Assembly: GCF_024139115.2 (NCBI RefSeq)
Contig: NC_085139.1
Location: forward strand, 71,715,203 to 71,779,202
DNA: 64,000 nt
Direction: 5' to 3'
Origin: Armigeres subalbatus
Taxonomy: Eukaryota > Arthropoda > Insecta > Diptera > Culicidae
In this document: in pieces, positions 21,946-33,119 of the stretch
How the letters are laid out: every line of letters begins with the position of its first letter
Position numbering within the stretch: position 1 is the first letter of the stretch
Notes under the pieces: generated by a model
Seen by the model: the letters and a program-made list of their open reading frames with translations, nothing else
What the model was told of the DNA's origin: nothing
Databases searched by the model: none
Program-made: the position numbers and the translations under genes

Positions 21946-22949
21946 ATATAAAAGCTTGTATAAATTTGCCTCTCATAAATATAGTGAAAAAGCTTTAAAC
22001 GTCGTGATGAAGAACGTGATAAATCCTAATCGATAAAAACTACATATTTCGATTGTAATGTGGTCCATTGAATTACCCCAATAAGGATATTTGCGTTGCA
22101 AAGAGCTTATGACGGCTGTAACGTTCGACGGATATTTTGAATTAAATTTAAAAGAAATTCAAAAGCTTTAGACGTTTTTATCTTTTTAAGCAAAATCAAT
22201 TGTAAATAAATTTTGAAATTAGTTTTTATTATTGTAATTAAATTAAAGAGAATAATATTTAGATTGAATTAAAGCTCATTTATTGTAAATTAATTATTTT
22301 TGTTCTTTTCTGTATATATTTTATTTCATTTGAATTAATGTAGCTTTGGACGTTTTTATCTTTTTAAGCAAAATAATGCTAGAACTCGTTAAGTCGGCTT
22401 GACGATTCGAAGTCCAAAGCGAGACCAAAATACAACCAGTCTTTGCCTGACTACTTGACTGTCTTGGGGTAATGAAATGTTTCGTGCGGTTTGCGTCTCG
22501 GCTGAGCGAAGTGGTATACTGCTTCAGTGAGTGCATCAATGGCTCCTGAAAGTCTAGAGCTCTTTCCAACCATTTGCTTAAATCTAGGAAGGCGCCAAAC
22601 TGCTATCGCCATTCGAAAATCGCTAAAGAATAAGCAATTGTCCTTCAAGGTTTCCTGAAGGATAGAACCCTTAAGCTCGTTCATTTTCGCTCGTACTAGA
22701 GGAGTAGAAGTATCGCGGTTTTTCAGTTCCGAGTTTGTGAATAATACTTTCAAAGTGAAACGTGTGCACCTTCAAAGTCTGTCGAAGGTAGAAAGCTGAG
22801 AACAGTGGTTTTAAAGAAAGTGAAGTGATGTAAAAGAAATCTTTTGATGTCTTCCAGATCCAGCTTATTTTCCGTCAGTGCGCCTGACGATTACGCGATT
22901 TTACTCCATTTTCCGGAGGAATTATTTGGAAAAAAAAGGTAATTCGTGT
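21946..22949. other. Unassigned AT-rich region with a short direct repeat
   Basis: AGCTTTAGACGTTTTTATC at 22164 recurs with one change at 22342. Both copies extend through TTTTTAAGCAAAAT for about 34 bp, about 178 bp apart. The minus-strand open frames 22753-22451 and 22569-22321 show no domain. No gene is supported. Confidence 0.45.
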
Positions 22950-23795
22950 AAATAGATTTTAATTCGTTTCTGAATAACATTCGCCATTCGCGTTGGACTG
23001 CCAGCGCATAGGCGCTTTTTTTTGTACGGGCTGGAGATTTGAAAGCGACCAGCGGAGTCATTTTGGGGTTCCCGTCCGAATTTCGTTGTGGGTCGCAGAG
23101 CGACCATTCGAGCTCGTGTGTCCGCTAAGGCCCGCCTTTCGAGGTAGCTAAACGGAGAGGAGTGAAGTTCGCCAGTCAGTCGAGCGAAAACTGACCCGAC
23201 AGTCGCCAAAAACTGTCGTAGAACCCCCGTACGCTACAACCCCCGGTGGTCAGGTTCCGAGAGCACGGTCCCCGTACGTCGCTAATTATCGTACGCTGGA
23301 CCGAACCTGAACCAAGAGTTAGTGGCTTCCTTTTAGTCCTCGCCCGGTGAATCGGAAAGGTACGTGAAGCCGGGTCGTAAGGGAAAGTGGGCTACTAGCT
23401 CGAGGGAACGGTATTCCGGACGCTCTCGAGGTTCGTAAATCGGAAGTCTTCCGTCCAGCCGCCACTCCCTCCGCACCTTTAATTCGGCCATTTGCGCACG
23501 AGCTCACACCGCCATCTTGTGGAGCAGCGATCGCCCACTGGCAAGCCGCCGGTAACTCGACGCTCCGGAGACACCGACGTCACCAGCACGGTCGAACGAA
23601 TCGTCATCGTCCTCGTCGGACAGTCCAGCGTTTTCGGCACCCCGCCGGAGAAACCTACGTCTTCGGCGTCCCGCCGGAAAGCCATCCGTCTTCGGCACTC
23701 CGCCGGAAAGCCATCCGTCTTCGGCACCCCGCCGGAAAGCCCTCCGTCTTCGGCACCCGCCGGAATCCCGCCATCGCTACGAAAATCCTGCGCAG
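22950..23795 (+). other. GC-rich block, possible 5' exon or retroelement leader
   Basis: This 0.85-kb block is distinctly richer in G and C than both flanks and contains many CG dinucleotides. It ends in CTGCGCAG followed by GTACGT, a good match to a splice donor (exon end at 23795). A plus-strand open frame from 23492 passes through it, but its sequence is low-complexity and driven by a short tandem repeat. It could be a first exon or promoter of a host gene, or the untranslated leader of an LTR or non-LTR element. I cannot decide between these. Confidence 0.3.
23641..23766 (+). repeat. 29-bp tandem repeat, about four copies
   Basis: The unit CCGCCGGAAAGCC-ATCCGTCTTCGGCACT (29 bp) occurs about four times with a few substitutions, inside the GC-rich block. 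Confidence 0.85.
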
Positions 23796-24931
23796 GTACG
23801 TGGAAACATTGTAATCATGGCCATGAAGTTTCCCATATAAATATTAAGCCCAGTTAGCATGTCGTCCAACCCGAATGAACTCCCTAAATAATAAAATATG
23901 TTGAACTAGAAGATCTGGATGCCAATTGATTTTATTTGCAGCATTTCCGTTTAGAACACACTGTTCTCGTACGTTTCAGTTACTCCGTTGGTAGATTGGT
24001 TATTTCAGACTTCTATTCCTCTTCGGTCAGTGAGTATTGGGTTGAGCGAGCTTAAGTGAGTACGAGGGGCAATAAGGGATAAGCGGAGCGAGTTTGGGTT
24101 TCCGTTGGTTTGGCAAGTTGTTTGGAAGATTCAGCCAGCAACCGTTCGAGGATTTCCCCTGAGGTATTGTCTCAAGAAAGTCGGGCAAAACAACAGACTG
24201 GTGGTCTCTCACACGTGAGAGTGGCGCTACAAGCCACCAAGGTTTATCAAGTACCTCATACGATTTTGCGAACGGTTACACGGTGTTCAACAATAGCAAC
24301 ATTTTTCTGATCGAAAGTTGTGATGGCCATATTAAAAATCGAGAGGCATTTTAAGTCAATGAAATTTATCACTATCATGGTTAGCCAATATTTCCACGGC
24401 GTAAAACATTTTTTGTGCTTAATTTATATTACAAACATATTAGGGTAGAACATCAATTGTGATTAACGATTTTGCTGTTATAATTGTTAAAAGTGCTGCT
24501 AATTTTTTTTACTAGCACTCACCATGAAATTGAACGCGCACCACATTTGAATAGAAGTGTGTCGAAAAACAATACAGAAAAAATATTATTGTATAGTCAA
24601 TGACTAATAGTCATCCTCATCAACATTTTATTTTATTATTTTTTAGCAAAGTTTTGATTCTTTTTTTAGCAACATTTTTGACAGCTGCCTCAGCCAAATT
24701 CCTTATTTTGCAAGTGGTTTAAATAGGATATCTGAATACTCTTTCAATAGGTTTAAAGTGGTTATCTAGAGAGGGCCGCTTGGCCATATCTTACTCTTAC
24801 AGTGATCATCAAAAAGTTGTCATATAATAGTGCGTTTAATTGTTAGATCTCTTAATTTTATTTTGAAAACCATTCCTGGAATGGAATTAAACTTTATTCT
24901 TCATTTACAGCAGAAAAAAATTGGGGATACT
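23796..24931. other. Unassigned AT-rich spacer
   Basis: I see no coding region, RNA gene or mobile element here. Short open frames on both strands lack domains. Confidence 0.45.
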
Positions 24932-25620
24932 TCAATGACAGAATAAGTTCGAAAGGGTATCTATCAAGAAAACGATTGAGAACCGCTGTCGTAGATCACG
25001 AGGTGTTTGAGCTTTTGTGAAAAAAAATTTATTCCGAATGTATCCATTCTGCTCAGGAGGGCACCATTGCATTAGTTGATAGATACAAATAAACGAATAA
25101 ATTGGAGAGGAAAACAAGAAAACGTAGCGTTGAAACAACTCTTCCTTGGATGTATATTCTCTGTGGTCTATGTACGTTCGTAAACCACCATCAACCAATC
25201 GTAGAAACCGAAAGTTGGCATAGTTCGCATTATGCTGCACACAATACTGGCCGACAATAGTACAAAGATCGTTTGGGAGTACTGCTTTACACTTGACTTG
25301 TGCTGCTCGAAATATGCTACAACCAGAGCTTCAACATAAATCAGTGTGTGACCTCTCAGCAACAGTAGCGCAGTCAGCCAGCCAACTAACCCTCCCTGGT
25401 CCCAGCTGATTTCATAGCCGCTTCTGGCCGGTCGGTGGCTATAAGCAAAGCACGATTTGGTACTGCTCTTCGGTGCACCGTGCAGCATAGCAATGTAGGT
25501 ACCGCAAACACAATGCTCAAACCTTCACCACCAGACGGCCAACAATGGAATCTCTGGCAAGGGCAGGCGTGCAGCACAGCCATCGGCAACTGTATCTACG
25601 AAACCACGCAGTCTACTTAG
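24932..25620 (-). other. Two overlapping minus-strand open frames, unrecognised
   Basis: The frame 25488-25168 (106 codons) contains two hydrophobic stretches that could span a membrane (GGLVGWLTALLLL and onward; TIFVLLSASIVCSIM). The frame 25240-24932 overlaps it and continues with FLFSSPIYSFICIYQL. A single frameshift would join them into one protein of roughly 170 residues with three hydrophobic segments. I do not recognise a family. It could be a decayed receptor-like gene or chance. No promoter or splice site could be assigned with confidence. Confidence 0.2.
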
Positions 25621-25884
25621 GACCACAGCCTGAAATAACTTTTGCTTCATTTGAGGGGTATGCAGACATTGGACAGAGGAAATCATCTAGGCGGGAAACC
25701 TCCATTGAGCCTTGAAATATAGTGTGGAGAATTTGAGTGTCTGCATTACGACGGGTGCAAGTGCGACATGGGTTGCTTCGCTCATTTCACGAACGGCCGC
25801 CTGCCTACCGTGCACGGTGCGGCATTTGTTCTATCTGGTTGGCCCAAAAAATTCCGCCGACCCGAAATAATTTGTTGCTACCAA

Positions 25885-25968
25885 CTTACTGAATGAGTAT
25901 GGAGACGCATGGTATACAATTATCAATGTAACAATTGATAATTGTGTACCATGCGTCTCCATAGTAAG
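25885..25968. repeat. Near-perfect 29-bp stem hairpin with 6-nt loop
   Basis: Positions 25899-25927 pair with 25934-25962 over 29 bp, with a single change that would be a G-U wobble in RNA, around a loop GTAACA. Outside the stem, CTTACT (25885-25890) pairs with AGTAAG (25963-25968) after an 8-nt one-sided bulge. The transcript of either strand would fold into a stem of miRNA-precursor size, but the pairing is more perfect than is usual for miRNA genes. It may instead be a tiny foldback insertion. Confidence 0.75.
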
Positions 25969-27839
25969 TCAATAACACATTTAGTAGAATCTTTCCAATT
26001 TTTCGAAATAATAATTAATTTTTTTGAAAACACTTCAAAAATTTCATAAAATAAATTTAAAACTATATTTACATAGTCGATGTTATTCACCACTGCATAA
26101 ATCATAAAAATTGTATTGTAATTTGAGACTAACTGATTTGCCCCGCTCGAAGTTTAACCACTGTGCCTCGGTCGGCAAGTTTGTGTTAACCAACAGAAAG
26201 AGCAAGCAAAAATAGTAGATTTACAAATTTCTGTTTGTGAAGTGACGAAGCAAAGTAGCAGACAGCGGAATAACAATAAAAGTACAAACGATTTGAATGC
26301 TTCCGGAAAAGTGTTTCCATTAGTCAGTACCAGCGGAAGCATAGTTTCTTATGATGGTTGTTTTTTTTTGTGTTCAAACCAAGATTTGATTTATTTATGA
26401 TGACTGAGGATAATAAGCTCGTTGCCAGAAACTGAATGACGATGATGGTGCGGACGACGATGAAGATGGTGATGAATGATTGCAAAATTTTATTACCACT
26501 TTCTCCATCTGTTGAAAAGGTACTTTTTTGTAACCGTGAGGAAACTCACTGGCGGAGTTAAGCTGGGGCACGATGGGGCACGTGACCCACCAAATCAAAT
26601 ATTTTTCCTAAAATATAATTATAAACGCCCAAATTTTTTTTTTAAACTAATTTGGATTATCTTCGATTTTTTTATCTATGAATTTCTTTGGGAATTCTAA
26701 TAGGTATCCGAAAATTCTATTAGAATTTCTTCCGTTAATTTCAGTGAAAATTCCTTCTGAAACTCCTTTGCAAAAACTTTCCGAATTTTTTTTCAGGTTT
26801 TCATTTCCAAATGTCTCAAAGATTCTCTTTGATACTTTTTTATGAAAATCCTTCAGATTTTTTTTTACTGCAGGAATTCCATTCAGGAACAAGTTAGTAA
26901 ATTGCACTTTGGAAATCCTCTAAATCCATCATGGATTCATCCGGAAGTTCAATCGGAACTGTAAGGGTGAAATATATGTCGTAAAATAGGCAGTTTCCTC
27001 GCAGTGTGCGTTGAGTTGATAGATGTAATAATCTCGCGCATAACGGAAAACATTATGGCATTTGATCAGCCAGCAGTAGGCCATGACTTGACTCCTCCAT
27101 CATCGCACAACCATCGGTTGCGGACGCAACTTTACTTCAATGGACCCATCCACCACTAAGCGAGGATGGACAGGAACTTCCCTTTGCTTTCAGTGAAACC
27201 ATATGAAATTCTCCTAGGAATTATTCCGGAAGTTTTGTAGGAAGATTTATTCTGGAAATTTATAAATGGACGAAAAAGAAAATTCTAGAGGAATTTTGGA
27301 AGGGCTTCTTGGGGCAAATGTCAAAGGAATTTCCAGATGAAATTTCCGAAGGATCTCTTGTAGTACCTAATTTTTGAATGATTCCTAAACAATTTCTGCA
27401 GATATTTCCAAAATACTTCCTTAAGGAATATCCGAAGGTCTCAAGAAATTTCTAATGAAATTCCCGGAGGAGTGGCCGAACGAATTTTCAAAAAAAAAGT
27501 GGCCGAAAGAATTTTCAATTCTGAAGAAATTTCCAAACGAAATTTCGAGGGAATTCCAAGATTTTTTTTCTAAATTTTTGGATGAATTTTTTGTAAGGAA
27601 TTGCAAAAAATGTTTAATAAAATCTTGAAATAATTGCTTAGGCGATCCATTAAAACAAATTAAGGAATTTTTCAATTTCGGCAAAAATACTGAAAGCAGT
27701 TTTCAAAGGAATTCGTAAAAAAATTATGGAAAGATTTCTATCACAGAAATTTCGGATAGATTTCATAAAAAAATTTCTGCAGATATTCTTGCAGGGATTC
27801 TTGAAAGCTATTTTAATTTCAACGGTGCTTCTTAGCGCT
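25969..27839. other. Unassigned AT-rich region with decayed satellite-like sequence
   Basis: From about 26650 to 27830 the sequence is full of imperfect short repeats based on GGAATTTC and GAAATTCC, similar in theme to the 24-bp GGAATTCC minisatellites further right but much decayed. Open frames here (for example 27684-27421 on the minus strand) reflect that repeat bias. No gene is supported. Confidence 0.45.
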
Positions 27840-28000
27840 ATTTGTACCCACTGATCCCGTTACGATCTTTGCAAGGACCCGGGCCTTCGTTTTACGTTGG
27901 ACCCGTTTGCGGAAGTAAAATTCCGGCAAGCGGTGGTAATCCTGCAGGGACACCGTTCTGGGAAAAATCCTCTTAGAAGGTCACGTCTCCACGCTCAGCC

Positions 28001-29410
28001 ATGAGCATTAATAAAAACAAGAGGAAGGGGGAGTCTCTGAATTCTCCACTTCCTTCTAAGAAACAAGGTTTCAAGACCGTCCTGCCAAAGCGCGGAAAAA
28101 ATAGAAGGAAGCTGGAGAATTCAGATATTCCTTCTACCTCTAATATCGGAAATAATTCTTCTCCAATCGAACTGAGCAATCAGTTCGATTTGATTAATGA
28201 TGAAATTGAGCAAATCGAATATACCTCTAGCCCAGGTGATTCGATTCATGCGAAAAAGCAAAGGATTCCGCCAATTGTGGTATCTGTTGCCGAGTTTTCT
28301 GGCTTCCGGAATGAGATTTTGAGTAACCTTCAGGGGATCAAGGTTTCATTTCAGATTGCTAGGAAGGGTGACTGCCGCGTTCTGCCGGGATCCTTTGACG
28401 ATCGCAAACGTCTTCTTCAGTATTTAACTGAGAAGCGCCATAAATTCTTCACATACGACGACAAAACTGAGCGATTGTTCAAAGTCGTCTTGAAAGGTCT
28501 CCCCAGTGATGATAAATCACTGGATTAGATTAAAATTGAAATTTCTCAATTACTTGGATTTTCACCAGTCCAAGTAATTAAGATGAAAAAGAAATCCCAC
28601 TCCGGTACTTCCCAGAGGGGCATTTCTCAAGAATTTTATTTAGTTCATTTTAACAAAAGTGAACTAAATAATATGACAAGTTTGGAAAAGGCCTGTATTA
28701 TGTCTCATGTCCGTGTTACATGGGAACATTTCCGCAGGCCTGGGGGAAATTTCCAAAACCCCACCCAGTGCCGTAAGTGCCAAAAGTGGGGTCATGGATC
28801 CAAACATTGTCACATGGATGCTAAATGCATGATTTGTAATGGAACCTCTCACGCCAAGGACGCATGTCCTGTGAGAGAAGATTCCAATAAATTTAAATGT
28901 GCTAATTGTGGGGGCAATCATAAATCCAATTTCTGGGAATGCCCTTCACGCAAAAAAGTTTTGAATTCCCTTGCAAAATTGATGACGGGAAATTCCAATC
29001 GGATCACAGATTCGACGGGTAGAAATTTTTCAAACGCTCAAATTCCGAAACCGGTTACCGGTCGAGCAATTCATACCCACCACAATTCACAAACAAATTT
29101 TGCCGCTCGTCAACGGGTAGCAAGCACTTCAGTAAATTTTTCCAATGTACCTACGTATGCAAACATCGCTGCTGGTAGACCAAATTTCTCTTCTCAAAAT
29201 GAGGTTTATACCCATGTCCCAACGGAAAATAACGGTCATGTTGCCGATTCAGGTAGCATGACTGCTTCCGATTTTGATTTTTTAACTGAACAATTGCATC
29301 ACATGATTGATGCAATGTTCAAAGCAAATACCATTCCTGAAGCTGTTCAGGTTGGTATAAAGTACACACAAAAAAATGTTATCGGACTCCGTTTCAATGG
29401 ATCCAAATAA
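28001..29410 (+). pseudogene. Juan-like ORF1 (gag-like RNA-binding protein) with one nonsense codon
   Basis: The ORF starts at ATG 28001, just after the leader, with a basic Ser-rich N-terminus. A central domain (VSVAEFSGFRNEILSNL, then FKVVLKGLPSDDKS) resembles the RNA-binding fold of gag-like proteins in this clade. A TAG at 28526-28528 interrupts the frame, and the same frame continues at once. The second part holds three zinc knuckles (CRKCQKWGHGSKHC, CMICNGTSHAKDAC and CANCGGNHKSNFWEC) and a Gln/Asn-rich tail. The protein would coat element RNA. One base change separates it from an open frame. Confidence 0.88.
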
Positions 29411-31974
29411 TTGTGTGAAAGTTCTAAATTGAAATGCCCGCTCTCTAAAGGGTAAGGAAGATGAATTCAATTTCCTAAAAGTTCATAATGTGCATATTGC
29501 CATTATTACAGAAACTTATTTAAAACCAGGACTCTCCATTAAAAGAGATCCAAATTATTTTATCTACAGAAATGATCGTCTTGACAGCGCCTGTGGTGGG
29601 GTCGCCATTGTCATTAATAGACGTATCAAACATAAATTATTTTCTTCGTTTGAAACCAAAGTTTTTGAAACCTTGGGAGTTTCTGTTGAAACAAATTTTG
29701 GACAATTTTCCTTCATTGCAGCCTACTTGCCTTTTCAATGCAATGGGCAGCAAAAGAATTTGTTGAAAGCTGATCTTCAAATTCTGACTCGCAACAAATC
29801 AAAATTCTTCGTAATTGGTGACTTCAATGCCAAACACCGTTCATGGAATAATGCTCAAAGCAATTCCAATGGTAAAATTTTATTTGAAGATTGTTCTGCG
29901 GGATATTATACTATTCAATATCCCAATGGACCAACTTGTTTTTCTTCCAGTCGAAATCCTTCTACAATTGATTTAGTTTTTGAAATCTCACAAGAAGCCA
30001 TTTATAATCCAATCAGCTCTACTTTTAATTATCATAGAGCTGATTGGGATTTATATAAAACATATATCGATAGGAATTTTGATGTTGATATTCCTCTCGA
30101 TACCAAAAGTGATATTGATAATGCTCTCGTATCTTTGACAAATTTAATTGTCGAAGCCAGAGGCATTGCAATTCCGAAATGTGAAGTTAAATTCAACTCC
30201 ATTATTATTGACGACGATCTTCAGCTACTGATCCGTCTTAAAAATGTGAGAAGAAGGCAATACCAAAGAACTCGCGATCCCGCGTTGAAAGTTATTTGGC
30301 GAGATTTGCAAAATGAAATTAAAAGACGTTTCGCTATTCTGAGAAATACCAACTTTGAGAATAATGTCTCGAAGTTGGATCCCAGTTCAAAACCCTTTTG
30401 GAAATTAACAAAAATTCTTAAGAAACCTCAAAAGCCAATTCCAGCGCTTAAAGAAGGAAATAAAATTTTATTAACAAATGGCGAAAAGGCTCAAAAACTT
30501 GCTCAGCAGTTCGAGAGTGCCCATAATTTTAGTCTAGGTCTCACTAGTCCAATTGTGGATCAGTGTAACCTGAGCTTCGAAGACATTCTCAATCAAGAGA
30601 ATGTTTTCGACCCTTCGTTGGGAACTAATTTGGATGAAGTGAGATCTATTACTAGAAAATTTAAAAATATGAAAGCCCCGGGTGATGATGGTATTTTCTA
30701 CATACTTATCAAAAAACTTCCTGAGAGCTCTTTATCCTTTTTAGTTAATTTATTTAACAAATGTTTTCAATTGGCATACTTCCCAGATAAATGGAAAAAC
30801 GCCAAAGTTGTTCCTATTTTGAAGCCGGACAAAAATCCAGCTGAGGCTTCTAGTTATCGCCCAATCAGTTTGCTTTCTTCAATAAGCAAACTGTTTGAAA
30901 AGATTATTTTAAATAGAATGATGGTTCATATTAATGACAATTCTATTTTTGCTGAGGAGCAATTTGGTTTTCGCCATGGGCATTCAACCACTCATCAGTT
31001 ATTAAGAGTAACGAACTTAATTCGGCTCAACAAATCTGAAGGATATTCGACTGGAGTTGCTCTTCTTGATATAGAGAAAGCATTTGACAGTGTTTGGCAT
31101 GAAGGTTTGATTGTAAAATTGATGAATTTTAATTTTCCTCTGTACATCATTAAACTGATCCAAAATTATTTATCAGATCGCTCACTGCAGGTAAACTATC
31201 AGAATACTAAATCTGATAGATTGCCTGTAAGGGCTGGTGTCCCCCAAGGCAGCATACTAGGGCCCATATTGTATAACATTTTTACTTCTGACTTACCTGA
31301 TTTACCACCAGGGTGTCAAAAATCTTTGTTTGCAGATAACACGGGCCTTTCAGCCAAAGGGCGAAGCCTTCGTGTCATTTGTAGTAGATTGCAAAAAAGT
31401 TTGGATATTTTCTCCACTTACTTGCAAAAATGGAAAATTTCCCCGAATGCTTCCAAAACTCAGCTTATAATTTTCCCACATAAGCCGAGAGCTTCTTATT
31501 TGAAACCTTCTAGCAGACATATTGTCACTATGAATGGGGTTCCAATTAATTGGTCTAGCGAAGCTAAATATTTAGGACTTCTGCTAGATCAAAAATTAAC
31601 CTAAAAATCACACTGAAGGCCTTCAAGCCAAATGTAACAAATATATTAGGTGTCTATATCCACTTATAAACAGAAAATCAAAACTTTGTCTTAAGAACAA
31701 ACTTTTGATTTACAAACAAATTTTTAGACCTGCCATGTTGTATGCTGTGCCAATATGGACTAGTTGCTGCAATACCAGAAAGAAGGCACTTCAGAGGATT
31801 CAAAATAAAATTTTGAAAATGATTCTGAAGTTGCCTCCGTGGTATAGTACCAATGAACTTCATAGAATTTCTAATATTGAGACATTGCAACAAATGTCCA
31901 ACAAAATAATTTCCAATTTTAGACAAAAATCGTTGCAATCTTCTATTGCAACGATTAACTCCTTGTACCCTTAG
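29397..31974 (+). pseudogene. Juan-like ORF2 (endonuclease and reverse transcriptase), disabled
   Basis: From ATG 29397 the frame meets a TGA at 29430-29432, where NARS follows and family members have Trp, then runs open for 704 codons. Endonuclease motifs IITETYL and IGDFNAKHRSWN are present. The STIDLV block passes directly into FEISQEA, so the segment with the conserved SDH motif is deleted. The RT shows YRPISLLSSISKLFEK, LLDIEKAFDSVW, VRAGVPQGSILGP and a palm motif FADN (Asn codon 31338-31340) in place of FADD; the copy at 39726-41372 keeps FADD. A short deletion near 31602 ends the frame, and the C-terminal block (YAVPIWTSCC onward) follows in another frame to 31974. Confidence 0.9.
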
Positions 31975-32191
31975 TATAAAATAGGTTAAGTTTAGTTTAA
32001 GTTGAAAACATTGTAATTCCTACATGATTCAATTCAACCAGAGGAAACATTCTAACTGCCAGAGGCAATTGAAATGTATTAATAATAACTAAAAAGTAAC
32101 ATAGCAAATAAGGATGATAGTGTTAAGAAAACATGGAACACCTAGTCTGAGAGATGAATGCATGTATTAGATAATTAGCAAATAAAATTAG

Positions 32192-32222
32192 TTTAAAAAA
32201 AAAAATAAAAAATAAAAAAAAA
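32192..32222 (+). repeat. A-rich tail of the Juan-like element
   Basis: A run of A broken by single T bases marks the 3' end of the retrotransposed copy, downstream of an AATAAA at about 32179. Confidence 0.8.
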
Positions 32223-33119
32223 ATAGTTTATTCCGTACGGAACTTAGTTCGACCGCAGCACAACGGCCTGTGAACGACACGCCCAATAGCAAGTGCTGGT
32301 CGCGTTAGGTCGGCTAAGTTCGTTAACGTGCTCAGTGATCAAACGAGTGTGGTGCGAAAGACTGCAGTGAGTGTGAATTTGGTCGGAAGTGCCAGGTTAG
32401 GTCCTTTCCGGTGCCCGGAGGATCGTGTGACGATTTGCCAAATCTGAAACCTGCAAACGGAAAGCGTCGTGACTCGCTTGGATTCCTGACCACATAAGAA
32501 AGTACGCGCTCGGTACCACTTCCGGGATCCGCGGAACAGTTGTCGGCCAATCGTTAAAACAGGCCTAGTGTCACACATTAAAACCGGTCCCGTGTTCAAG
32601 AATCGAGGCAATTCCTCCCAGAGACCAATCCGTAGATTAATACGACCCTGGGGTTACGTGTTGGGACAAGGCAGACTAAAGAGGCCTGCGCCCACTCCGG
32701 AAGCTGCCGTTGGATTTAGACCAGCAGCTTGGGGTTAAGACTGGTCTCCTTCAGGGACTAAGCGTCACACCCGAGGTCCCAAATCGTATCAAATTTTAGG
32801 AGAAATTTCGAAAAGTAGGGGAACTGCTCTTTTAATTCATAATACCATGTACCCAAATCAATGCCATTCGAAAACAAAGAATTGGAGGGCAAATTGTTTC
32901 ATTTCTCATTTTTGTGTTTTTTTTTTCAGCAGTGAGCACGCCGGATAACAACAAAACACGACACAAATTTACCCTAAATTGCCTGTTTTGCGAATGTTAT
33001 TGATATAGGAGCATGTTATATATGTTATACAATAATTTTTACTTTCCGAGGAATTTCTAAAGAGATTTCTGAAGGATTTATCATAAAACAATTTCCGAAG
33101 GTATTCCTAACATAATTTC
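32223..33119. other. Unassigned region, GC-richer to about 32780
   Basis: The first 550 bp are GC-richer and resemble a promoter or retroelement leader, but no ORF or family motif is visible. The last 80 bp (from about 33040) are decayed GAAATTCC-type repeat. No gene is supported. Confidence 0.4.

Larger units (their letters stand above)
27840..32222 (+). mobile_element. Juan-like jockey-clade non-LTR retrotransposon, nearly full length
   Basis: The element has a GC-richer 5' leader (about 27840-28000), ORF1 with three CCHC knuckles, ORF2 with endonuclease and reverse transcriptase, a short 3' untranslated region and an A-rich tail (about 32192-32222). ORF2 begins at ATG 29397, 14 bp before the end of ORF1, a usual overlap for this clade. 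The coding sequence strongly resembles Juan elements of Aedes. It carries point stops, loss of the endonuclease SDH region and a changed RT catalytic residue, so it cannot move by itself. Two more Juan fragments lie at 36192-36366 and 39726-41372. I could not find a target duplication. Confidence 0.9.
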
